DNA from: Paramecium sonneborni
Lineage: Eukaryota; Ciliophora; Oligohymenophorea; Peniculida; Parameciidae
DNA length: 64,000 bases
Assembly (NCBI GenBank): GCA_905182985.1
Contig: CAJJDN010000151.1
Span: 200,141 to 264,140 of the forward strand
Direction: 5' to 3'
The notes under the pieces were generated by a model. It was not told where the DNA came from, did not search any database, and worked only from the letters and a program-made list of their open reading frames with translations. Made by a program: the position numbers and the translations under genes. How positions within the stretch are numbered: the first letter of the stretch is position 1; each line of letters starts with the position of its first letter. Shown in pieces: positions 1 to 11,629 of this stretch.

Positions 1-123
1 TAAAATATTTAACTAATAATCTGATTAAAATTACACAACATTATTTGGAATTGGAAATAAATTAATTATAAAATATAATTATGATTGAAAATATTAATAT
101 ATGTTAAAAATAATTTAAATTAA

Positions 124-2180
124 TCATGCATAGGCTATAAATATTTTTATATTAAAATACTTGTACACTCTAAAGTAAAATCATCAACTTGGCCATTTAA
201 ACAATAGCAACTATTACCTTATTGAACAAAATTGGTTTCACAAAGAATACAAGTTTTCTAATCAGAACATTTTTAGCATCCTAGTGGACATAACACACAT
301 TTTTGTTTTAAAATATCAAACATAAAGCCATTTTTACATTTTTTTTAATCATTTGAATTTTGATCATAAATCCATTCTAAACAATCCGAATCATTTGGTC
401 CAATACATGATTTACATAATGGGTTACATCTAGAAATCATGATATTTAAATTAGATATTCCAAAACTAAAAATTGAATTTTGAGATTAAAGTGATAGTAA
501 TGATAATTATAAATTATTAGAAACATGATTAAACTCCTAATGAATTGCTTGAAGTTGATTTTTTTTTGAATCTATAATTTTTAGGGTAGTGTTATCTGCG
601 ATTAATTCAATTTGATTTATCATTGAATTAATTTCATTGAATTCAAATGTAATTATTTAGAATTAAACTATAATTTAGTAATGAGGAGGCAACTAAAAAA
701 AGGATTTCTGATAAAGTTGAATAAAATTATCCTTTAAACCTCCCAAATATCTGATTCCATCATAATATGTTCCATAATAATTTTGATTCTGTGAGGCTAG
801 AGTTGAAACATTTTTCGATAAAAAATTAGCTATTAAATTGTCATCAAAGGCTCTCATTATAATTTCTGAATTAGGATAATTCTCTTTGACATCTTTACAA
901 GTGTTTTCATTATAGAGCTATGAATATTTAGGACAAGATTAAACACATTGTCCTAAATAAAGCAAATAACCAGATTTACATAATTAACATGTCGTTTTAG
1001 AATAACATTGTTAACAAGCTGATTAGCAATTCACTTGATTAAATACTACTTCTCTAATACCCCATCTAGTATTTGGATCTCCTTAGAGTGAAAATGTAAT
1101 TTTAGAATTTTATTTACTATCAATGATTTAATCTATTTGAAATAATTAGTATCCCTATTAACCAGTAATTTTTTGTGTATGAAGTGGTTTGGTGTTTATT
1201 TTTATTTAATCTACTTGGATGAAAATATCAGGATTAACAAGTGATGAAAAAATATAAATATCCGCTCTTATTCTTAGAGATTAAAAAATATTTGAGTTAT
1301 TGAATTGATAGCGAAGTGCTTAATTTATTGAAAATAATCCTACTACATTAGAGTATATTTTATCTTGAATTTCAGATTCAATTTCATTTTCAATAATTGT
1401 CCAATTTTCCTACACATAAACATCCCAAAAATGGAGTTGCATTTATTCAATATCTAATTTAATCTAAATTGTTTACTTTTATCAGGCAAACACATCTTCA
1501 ATTAATTATCATAATAATCATGGATGTCACATTTTATAGAACATTAATTATGTTCGATACTTAAAAAAGGTGAAGTTTAAGGGCAAATACATTTATTTGT
1601 TTTTCTATCAAGTTGAGCTCCTAAAACACAAGATCTGCAATGATTTTCTGATGGTCCGATACATTAACTACAAGTATCATGACATAATTTTGGAACTATT
1701 TAGATATTTCTTATGCCTAGAATAAACTTAGTTGGATTTTCCAATTAAATCAATAAATTCAAATCTTATTAAAAATGAGAATAGGTCGTAAAATATGTAT
1801 ACATTTCACTATCAACCTAGTCATCACAAAATGGGATTGGATATTTTTAATGCTTCTGATATTGTTCAATTAAGATGTTATCCAAAAATATGTTGACATT
1901 TTAATCTGTATATGAATCGATTAGGAAAAAATCAATATACAAATCTATAGCATAATGTGGTTCAATTATTTTGAATTAATAATTAGATTAGGGTTACTAT
2001 TCATTAATGAAGTAAAAATCAATTTTATTTAGAATAGAACATGTCTTTATATTAGTTTGAATAACTTGAGACAAGGATTTTTCACTCAATTCTTAATAAA
2101 CTGTCAAGGAAACTATTAAAGGGTTGTATTGATAAATTACAAGAGTATGCAATTAAACTAGAAACTAAAAAGATCAACAT
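124..2180 (-). CDS. Secreted cysteine-rich surface-type protein
   Basis: Code-6 reading with three small introns (2113-2140, 1454-1476, 135-160) gives about 659 residues. The start is chosen because it opens with a hydrophobic signal peptide (MLIFLVSSLIAYSFS). Two clusters of CxxC-type cysteine repeats follow (e.g. CHDTCSQCIGPSENHC and CNPLCKSCIGPNDSDC), like the growth-factor-receptor/furin-like repeats common in ciliate surface proteins. Between them lie long beta-rich stretches without cysteine. No transmembrane helix is seen after the signal peptide. Splicing the last intron places the TGA at 124-126; without that splice the frame runs off the window edge. Function is unknown, and a secreted or surface role is inferred. 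The opposite-strand Ca2+ pump starts 270 bp away. Confidence 0.75.
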
Positions 2181-2450
2181 GATGTAATAATTTATTTGAA
2201 AATTATTTTAATCTTTTTGATAATAATAAACAAGTCCTATATTTTCTGTAATAAATCATACTTATATCATTTTAATATATAATTATAATATTATGATTTA
2301 TAATAAAAAAGTCTATGTAAAATGCTTTTCTTTATAAATTTGTAAAACTTAATCTTGATTAGCTTAGCAATAATAAAAGTAGTATATTTGAAGCAATTAA
2401 TTGTTCATTGAAATATTAATCATTTAATATAAAATTTAATTCATTGAATT

Positions 2451-5400
2451 ATGAGCTACAAATAACATTAAGACGTTGAAGCATAATTTCAATCTCAACT
2501 TAGTATTGATGATTTGACTGATTTATTCAAGTTGAATTCAATAAATGATGGATCAAGTATGTAAAAGATAAAGTAATTTGGAGATGATAATGGAATAGCT
2601 ATGAAACTAAACACAGATTTAAAAGTTATAATAATAAGTTTATATTAGAAAGGATTTCAAGATAAAGGTGCAATAGAGAAATCGAAGCAATTTTATGGAG
2701 ATAATACACCAGTAGAGAAAGAGCCAACAACGTTATTTGAATTGATAATGGAATGTTTAGGGGATACAATGCTACAAATTTTATTATTAGCAGCTTTAGT
2801 ATCAACAGTGATTGGTATGATAAATGAAGGGGTAAAAACAGGATGGACTGAAGGGTATAAGAGAGTCTAAAATATCTTAGAGCTACTATATTTTTTGCCA
2901 TATTTCTGATCATTTCAATAACAGCTGGAAACAATTATTTAAAGGAGAGACAGTTTAGATAGTTACGAAGAAAATTAGATGATGGAAAATGTTAGGTCAT
3001 AAGAGAAGGTAAAGTCACAGAAATAGCTACAAAGGATTTAGTCGTTGGAGATTTGTTAATTTTCAATTTAGGTGATTTGTTCATTGTAGATGGTATTATT
3101 GGGTATTAAATAAAATTAGGATTGATGGTTTAAGGAAGTGCAGTGAAAATTGATGAATCACCAATGACAGGTGAGAGTGATGAGATAAAAAAGTTACCAT
3201 ATTTTGAGATGGCATAGCAACAACATAATCAATTATAAGTAAATGCTGAAGCAGCTAGAGGACATGTAAGCCCATTTTTAATATCTGGAACAAAATGTTT
3301 AGATGGTACAGGATAAATGATTGTATTGGCTGGTAATTAAATAATTAATATAAAAAGTTGGTTAGAACACAGTATCTGGAAAGTTGAAGTAATTATTGAT
3401 TTAAGAGAATCCTCCAACTCCATTACAATAGAAATTGGAAGGAGTTGCTTCAGATATAGGTAAGTTAGGAGTGTTAGTATCAATATTAACCTTTATAGCA
3501 TTGATGGGACATTTAGGTTATGATTGTTATTAGGGTAAATTTGCATTTTTGAGCATAAAGACATTATAAATAATAGTTGAATCTTTTATGATAGCAGTAA
3601 CAATAATAGTTGTAGCAGTGCCAGAAGGATTACCATTAGCAGTGACAATAGCATTAGCATATTCAGTAGGTAAAATGAAAGATGAACAAAATTTGGTAAA
3701 GAATTTATCATCATGTGAAATAATGGGTGGTGCTAATAATATTTGCAGTGATAAGACAGGAACATTAACATAAAATATAATGTAAGTTGTAGCCTTATGG
3801 ACAGAAAATTAAACATTTAAAGATTAAGTTCATACAAATAAAAATAAAATAAAGAAGGAAACAATAGAATTGATGTGTGAAAGTATTTGTTATAATTCAA
3901 ATGCATTTCCTGAAAAAGATCCATAAACAAATAAATGGATTTAAATAGGAAATAAGACAGAATGTGCATTATTGGAATGTGCAGATAATTTTGGATATAA
4001 TTTTAATAGATATCGGCCAAGTGATAAGGTGTTAAGATAGATTCCATTTAATAGTAAAAGAAAGAAGATGAGTACAGCTGTTTTAAATTAGAAAACATAA
4101 TATATAAGAGTATACACAAAAGGTGCATCAGAAATAGTATTAGGATAATGCAATAAGTATATAGGTAATAACGGAGTAGAATCATTATTGGATGTATAAT
4201 TAAGAAAGAATATATATGATAATATAATACAAAAGTTTGCATCAGAATCATTAAGAACAATAGCAATAGCCTATAAAGATATAGATCCATAATCTCATGG
4301 ATCAAATATGAGAGGATAGATTCCATAATTAACGAAAGCCGCATAGAATATATAGGAAGATGATTTAGATAAAGATTTAGTATTAATAGGAATAGCAGGA
4401 ATTAAAGATCCAATTAGACCAGATGTTCCAAATTCAATAAAATAATGTCATGCTTCAGGAGTAAAAGTAAGAATGGTAACAGGAGATAATATACTAACAG
4501 CAACAGCTATAGCAAAAGAATGTGGAATTCTAGTAGCCAATAGAGAAATAGGTGAATGGGAAGTTGTAGAAGGAAAGAAATTTAGAGAATTTGTAGGAGG
4601 ATTAAAAGATGAAATTGTAGATGGAAAAACAGTTAAAGTAGTAGGAAATAAAGAAAATTTTGCTAGAGTAAGTAGAGAAATGAAAGTAATGGCAAGAGCA
4701 TCACCAGAAGATAAATATATTCTTGTAACTGGTCTAATTGCTGAAGGAAATGTTATTGCTGTAACTGGAGATGGTACTAATGATGCACCAGCTCTAAAAA
4801 AAGCTGATGTTGGATTTGCTATGGGAATCACAGGATCTGATGTTGCTAAGGATGCTGCTGATATTATTTTATTAGATGATAATTTTAGTTCTATTATTAC
4901 AGGTATATATATATTATATAAAATAGCTATGAAATGGGGTAGAAATATTTATGATTGCATTAGAAAGTTTATCTAATTCTAATTGACTGTTAATCTTGTT
5001 GCTTTGTTTATGTCATTTTTAGGTGCTGTTGTTCTTAAAGAATCACCTTTAAATACTATTGAAATGTTATGGGTTAATCTTATTATGGATACTTTTGCTT
5101 CATTAGCATTAGCTACTGAACCACCTAATATAACTGTTTTAGAAAGATAACCTTATAAAAGGGAAGATAAAATAGTATCACCTACAATGAATAGAACTAT
5201 TGTTGGAGGATCCATTTATTAAATAGCAGTTTTATGTGTTATTTTATTCTATCTTCCTTAAGTAATGGATTTATCTATGCCATAAGAACTTATTGGAAAA
5301 AAAGTAAAATCTTAATTTCTATTTAGTTTCATAAAAATGTTGTATAAATGAGTATTTTCTTTTAAACTTTTGTTGTTATGCAAGTTTTCAATTCAATTAC

Positions 5401-5803
5401 ATGTAGATAATTAGATTATAAGACTATTAATCCTTTTGCTAATGCTTGTAATAATCCTTTATTTTGGGGTGTCCAAACATTTACTTTGGTCATTCAATGT
5501 ATACTCATTTAATATGGAGGATAATTTGTAAAGGTTTCTCATTTAACTTTACATTAACATCTCTTATGTCTTGGATTTGGAATTGGTAGTATTATATTCT
5601 CTGTTCTTGTTAAAATGATAATACCAGAACGTTGGTGTCAGTTTGTTGAATTATTTAGAGAATAAGAAGTTCAATCAGCTGATATGGATACCTCATTAAC
5701 CAGTGTTCTCAGAAGAAAATCAACTAATAGATTGGGTAACTCAAAAAAAAGTTTAGATCAATAAGGAAGTCAAATTAGAATGAGTGCATAAAGAATGCAA
5801 TGA
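2451..5803 (+). CDS. Plasma-membrane-type Ca2+-transporting P-type ATPase (PMCA)
   Basis: A P2B calcium pump of about 1076 residues that would use ATP to export Ca2+ across the plasma or alveolar membrane. Five introns are placed by family alignment: 2625-2648, 2855-2880, 3333-3357, 4903-4926, 5304-5326. Visible motifs: actuator loop TGES, the PEGLP motif of the fourth membrane helix, phosphorylation site DKTGTLT (Asp about residue 409), KGASE of the nucleotide domain, and the hinge [16 protein letters not shown]. The length fits the family and the C-terminal tail is short and basic, where a calmodulin-binding segment usually lies. Two introns (2625-2648, 4903-4926) are 24 nt with no in-frame TGA. 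Codon endings shift from mostly A to mostly T near position 4720. Confidence 0.95.
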
Positions 5804-5889
5804 TATCAATATACATAATACATTTATTTAATACACAAATTGTTTTCTAATTTCATGTATTAATTATTTATTTATTATCAAAAAACAAA

Positions 5890-7269
5890 ATGTTAATCTA
5901 AAAGTAATATCAATTATATTTTAGAACCAAAATTAAGAAAATTATATCTTATTTCTGTTTCCATTACCTATATTACAACTTATTTGCCTTATTATTTACT
6001 CTCTTTCAATTTGATCGAATACCTTTTGCTGTGCCATTAGGATTCAGTATAACTTTTGAAATCATCATCTGTTATTACTATTCCAATAAACAAATAGTTA
6101 AGATGATTGATCATGTACTCCATATTATGGCATATGTAATTTCAAACATCTATTACTCAAGAATTTTGTTATCATTCTTTATTACACCAATCTTGAATAT
6201 TATATATTTGGAAATTTATTTTTACTTCTATCCTTTGTTATAAGAACTAAATAAAGTTGCTCATCCTAAATAATACATGAATATTCATCCATCATTAGAT
6301 TTGTAATTGACTATTTTATTATTAATATAGTTAAAAACATTTTATAGGTTTTCATCATTGATTGCTAGTGTTTGTCTCTCATTAAAATTAAGTTAATATG
6401 TTGAATGGACCTGGCCTTAAGCTTTCTGGTGGTATTGGATGTTTTTAAGTGCTTTAGTTGGTACTTGCTTCACTTTAATTATTATACTCATATCTAAAAT
6501 TATTAATGAAATCTTCAAGCAATATCAGACAGTTTCTTAAGAATGTAAAATCTATTTTAATCTAGATAAATCTATCCTTTGGGCTCTCTATATTTCAATC
6601 ATCAGTAGTATTCTAACTGTTATGTGGATTATTAATACCTTTAATAAACTTGGTTTAGATTTACCCATCAAAATTGGTGAAGTTTTATTTTATTCAACTA
6701 TCTCTTTTAATTTGATTATCTTTTGTGCCATCACTAAATTATTATGGGATCCAATTATTGATTACTGTGTTTACTTATTACAATCTTAATCTAATGATAC
6801 TGAATAATAAAGGGAATTACCAACGAATTAAATAGTTCAAAATAAATTATATGAAAAAAGAAAAGCCATTCACTTAATTATCTTAAAAAAATTATCCTCT
6901 GCTTTTTTTAGGTAAACTACTAAAGAAGATCTTCTCTAATCATCATAAAAATTAACTGAATTAATGACAGAAAGAGGATAAACAAAAAAAATACTCTAGT
7001 CAGTTGAAATTGAAACTAAATAAATATAAGTAAACTAAAATAAAATTAATGAATCTAATTAAAAATGTATAATCTGTTGTGATAATCCACCTAATGCTGT
7101 TTTAATGATTTGTGGTCATGGTGGAATATGTTATAAATGTGGATTAGAAATGGCATAAAAAAACAAAGAATGTTTTCTATGTAGATAATAAATTGTTTTT
7201 ATTTATGAAATCTCAAATTTCAATGATGATCTTATGAAAGTAGTAACAATAACTAAATTTAATTACTGA
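5890..7269 (+). CDS. Multi-pass membrane RING-finger protein (probable E3 ubiquitin ligase)
   Basis: One 21-nt intron (5904-5924) just after the start gives a 452-residue protein. The first 300 or so residues hold about seven hydrophobic, probably membrane-spanning segments. A Q/K-rich linker follows, then a C-terminal C3HC4-type RING (CIICCDNPPNAVLMICGHGG, then CYKC and CFLC). RING proteins of this kind usually pass ubiquitin from an E2 enzyme to substrates near a membrane; that role is inferred from the domain. The gene lies 86 bp downstream of the Ca2+ pump on the same strand. Its TGA is about 30 bp from the stop of the convergent cyclase gene, so the 3' ends are tightly packed. Confidence 0.85.
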
Positions 7270-7299
7270 TTATCTTTTTAAATATTAATTATTATATAC

Positions 7300-10200
7300 T
7301 CAACTTTGTTATTATTATTCTGTATTTGAATTTTCATTAAACTAACCAAGAAATTCTGAACTTTTTGATCTCTTATTATAAAATTACTCATTAGTTTGTT
7401 TTCTTTTTGTATTTCTAAGAGAAAAAGATATTGATTCTGCTTATTTCTCTAAAATAAGCTATTATGATATATTCAAACTTGCTCTAGGTCTTGTTTATGG
7501 AGATTCTTCTGTTTATATAGTTTCATTTTCTTATTATTACTAAGATAATTCTGAAACAGTTTTAATAAAAAATTATCCAAAATTTAACATGGCTTTAGTA
7601 TTTTATCCGATAACGATAGGATTTTTGTTAGAAATAGAATTTTGAAAAATATGAGAAAATAATAAAAGTTAACTTTTGTTTAAAAATTAAGAAATAAGTA
7701 TTTTTGGTTCTACTTTATTTTGTTTTATTTCAACAGGCTATCTAAAAAAACTATTAATAGACATGAGAGTATTTCTTTTTTAACTTTAAATAATACTAGA
7801 TTTATTATTAATCTTTTTTTATATTTGTTTTTAATAGTTATTCATTTCTGTACCTAAACTCATATCATAAAATTCTTTAAAATTAGCAATAGGAAATTAA
7901 ATTTTACCGAAATTATTAACAAATTCATCATATGTTGCTTTAACTCTCATAAATTCAATATAAATAGTCCATTCTTCCATCTATTCTTCACTTGTTGCAG
8001 AGAAATAGAAATCTCTTCTTGGCATTAATTTTTATCTTTTAAACCAATTGCCAGTTCTAATTTCAAAAGCAAACTTTGAATTAACTTTTTCTTTGTCATT
8101 TAATGGAACAATTTAATATATACTACTGAGAATGATTGTTCCTAAAGCATTCTAAGGGGATCGATGATAATCTTATTCACTATAATAATATTTTAATTCT
8201 TTTTAAGTCATTTAACAGTATCTCTCTGCCCAAGTAACATTCTTATCTGATTTCTTTTTCAATAAACCCAATTTAATATTATTAGTCTTAGCAATTAATT
8301 TAGTTTAAATAGATTTAATGATTATAGATCTCTTAGCCTTATGTGATAATTCTAATTCTTTTGATTTAATATTCGATTAACTATTCCACTTTTATTCAGC
8401 CAAAATCCAATGATGTTCCAATCTCTAAGCTTCCAATTTTTCATCAATTTCAAATTAAGATGGAATCTCTTATAAAGCTTAAGCATAGTATTTATGTAAT
8501 TCTCTTCTTTAAGAAAATAATAATCTTTAATATATTATTTCTCTAAGAAATGGTTTTGCAAATCGATAATATTTATTTAAATCATTGAGTTCCATTGTTT
8601 CAATTATTTCTAACTCTTCCAAACTATTTAAAATTTTAATTAAATTTTCTTTATGAATGACTTCTTTGAATGGTTGTATTTTATTAAGAGTTTATACGTC
8701 AAATATATCTCCAATAATAGATGCTACTTTAAGTATCAATAATTCTAAACATCCTACTTTGTCTAAATATGATGAATTAATTCTAAATTTATTAAGTGGA
8801 GCTTCTAAAATAACAAATTCATCTAAATTCAATATATTTAAGAGTGAATCATTTAGAGTAACAATATCTTATTATTGATTATCTATAATTATGAAATTAC
8901 CCTTTAATAATTTTTCAATCTAATAATAATAAGAAATGAATATTTACTAAAGTTATAAATGTGAGAGGATTTCCTTAAGTTTTTCTATATATAGTTTATA
9001 AGAAAAATTCTTGAGTATTAGATTACATCAATTACATTTTAATGTATTCATAATGTAATATATTATTATCTTAAAGATTAGAAGTTTCTTGATTCTTTGA
9101 GCATTTGATTTTATTAATATGGAATAAATCAGATAATATGACTTTATAATCAGATAATTATAAATTTTTAAAAGTTATGTGTTCAAAATTACTATTATCT
9201 TTTAATTTTGTAATAATAGATTCTAATCCCTCTTCAATCATTTAAATTTAGTTTTGATGTTATTCATGAAATTAGAATTATTCAAAGTAATCTTATCTGA
9301 ATATAAATATAAGTAGAATAAATTGATTATGCTTCATGAGATGTTTAATAATTTTGAGGGAATCTTCATCAATGTTATGGCCATCATCTAAAACAAATAT
9401 TAATTTATTAAAGTTAGTAATTGATTTAAATTTCTTAAATAAAAAATCTAAACTTTCTTTAAGTATTTGAATATCTAAAGTTTCAATGCCATCATTTTAA
9501 TCCTAAAATTGTTTATCAAATAGTTATATTTAATTGACAGGTTCAAAATCAAATAACGATACTAATTGATCTTAATTTGAATCAAAGATTTGATTAAATA
9601 ATTATATATCATATTATTTATTTAATGTGATGGCTATTTTTTATAAGAAATGTTAGAATATTATTTTTATAGCATACAAATATTGTTCTTGTTTCTACAA
9701 AAAGGAACATAATCTAATTTGCAGAAAATTAAAATCTTTCTAAAATAAATCAATACATTATTTAACAGAATATGATTTACCTGATCCTTAATTTCCAGAA
9801 ATTTTTAAAAGAAAATTGGATGAATTTGATTGCTAAAATTATTAGATAGTTTTTTAGATCAATCTAATATTGTTAATATCAAACAAATAATTATCGAGAA
9901 GTCTAGGAAAGAAAGGATTGTGAATTCTAATTTTATTCAATTCTAAATTTGATTCTGGATAATAAATGTTAACTTTTTCAGCCTTTCCTTTTACAAATAC
10001 AGATTTGTAGTATGAAATATTCATTTTATATGATGCTTCTTTAGATGTTTCAAGATCAAGCAAAATGGAATGATGATCCTCTTTACATGCAATTTACATT
10101 AGTCTAGCTGCAAGATTAACAGCATCTCCAATAACAGAATATCTAATATATAATTAATATATTTATTACTCTCTTCTAGAACCACTAGTTCCAACTACTC

Positions 10201-11387
10201 CAGCAAAAGTACTTCCTGTAGAAATACCAATCTTGCAGGCACAATTAATTGCATTCAACTCTTATTTCATTGTTATTGCAGTCATTACTGCTCTAGCAGG
10301 ATCATCCTATTTAGACATAGGAGGTAAACCAAAAACAACAATCAAAGTTGATCCTTTATCATCCATTAAGATTTTGTTAAGTGATCCTTAGAATGCATAT
10401 ATTGATTTTTATACAGTTTCAACAACTGATTAAATATGAGTTAACCCTTTAAAAGTAAGAGCTGCTGATAAATCAATGGCTAGATTGATAAACATGATTG
10501 TTAATATTCTTAATTCCGAACTCCACTTTTCTTAATCTACCTAATTTTATACGTAGACTTACAAAGATGTATTATTATAAGGCAGCCGGAATATATCTAA
10601 TAAGTTAAGTCTTAATAGATTCAAAGGATTATGCACTTATGTTACTTTTAATAAGCAAAGCATTAGAGATATTCTATACTTTTGCTCCTTTATTGGAATG
10701 TACAAAATAATATTAACGATCTTCAACCTTTAAACAATTATAATGTTATCCAACCATTTCAAATACATCCTTTGATATAATAACTTAGCCTCCTTTAGTA
10801 GCACAATGCTCACTCTCAAATGCTTATATCAATGCTTGTCCAGTTGCTAAGAATTCATTTCTATTAAACACACCACCTAGATATAAAATGTTTATATCCC
10901 CAACCCCAAATCCAATTTTAACAGATAGTTTGATATTCTCTAAAATGAATGTATCATTTAATTTTGCTTAGATATCTAAAGCACTCTGAATACCCTAACG
11001 AAGTAATGTTCTTAATTATTCATTTTTATCATTCTATCCTGTTGGAGGTGGCCATACTACTATGATTGCATCTCCTGCAAATTTAAATATATCTCCTCCA
11101 CTCTTTGATATTGATTTTATTAACAATTCCATGTATCTATTGATTGCAAATGCTATCACTTCTGATCCTTCAGGACCTATTTTAGTAAGCTATTCTGTTA
11201 AGTTTGTAAATCCACAAATATCAGCAAACATTATTACACTCTTAAATGATTGAATCTCTGGAACATGAGTCTATATTCCCTTTATTTAATTCTCCAGAAT
11301 GTGTTAAAACACTAACGCTGGTATAAACCCTAATATAGATTGAACCTTAACATTGCTTTATAGATTCACATTCTACTAATTTATCAT
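7300..11387 (-). CDS. Soluble-type (ADCY10-like) adenylyl cyclase with P-loop NTPase region and C-terminal PH domain
   Basis: About 1336 residues, three introns (10541-10562, 10143-10169, 8920-8947). Class III cyclase domain C1 carries both metal aspartates (FADICGF, Asp56; KFAGDAI, Asp106). Domain C2 carries the Asn/Arg transition-state motif (YSVIGDAVNLAARL). This split of duties matches the C1/C2 pair of soluble adenylyl cyclase, so cAMP is the likely product. Next comes an NTPase-like region with Walker A GNQGSGKS and Walker B LIFVLDD, then a helical region. Near residues 1030-1130 is a PH-like domain (WAERYCQMTQKELKYYYS ... EEQMEEWTIYI), and last a basic Q/N-rich tail. The PH domain suggests lipid recruitment and is not part of animal ADCY10 as generally described. 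The gene is divergent from the histidine kinase array. Confidence 0.88.
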
Positions 11388-11629
11388 ATTATTTTTATTT
11401 ATTAATAAACTATCATTAATTCTATGTAATCCTTAACTCAACCATCCTTTATCAATACATTCTATTACAATTCATTTAATCAATACTAATTTTATATCTA
11501 TAAAGAATACTTAAACTAATTTTATATTATTATTTCTCAATTATTAAAATATATTATCAACAGAACATTCTTAATAATAAGTTTCCTACATTCTCTATAA
11601 ACATCAACTCTATATGTTTTTATTAATTT
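11388..11629. promoter_or_regulatory. Divergent intergenic segment, presumed shared promoter
   Basis: These 242 bp separate the cyclase start codon (minus strand) from the first histidine kinase start codon (plus strand), so both promoters should lie here. The plus frame stays open upstream of the chosen kinase ATG. The ATG at 11630 was preferred because the peptide that follows aligns in length and sequence (IIQNIWW) with the start of the second kinase. No specific motif can be named. Confidence 0.35.

Noticed and set aside
1..123. Continuation of the cysteine-rich gene off the window edge
   Set aside because: Possible if the last intron (135-160) is not real, but the spliced form ends cleanly at 124 with intron borders like the others.
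2626..2934. 102-codon minus-strand ORF antisense to the 5' part of the Ca2+ pump
   Set aside because: Leucine/isoleucine-rich mirror of pump sequence with no independent support.
4448..4831. 127-codon minus-strand ORF antisense to the Ca2+ pump
   Set aside because: It is the mirror of the pump's conserved nucleotide-binding and hinge region; the plus strand has clear P-type ATPase motifs.
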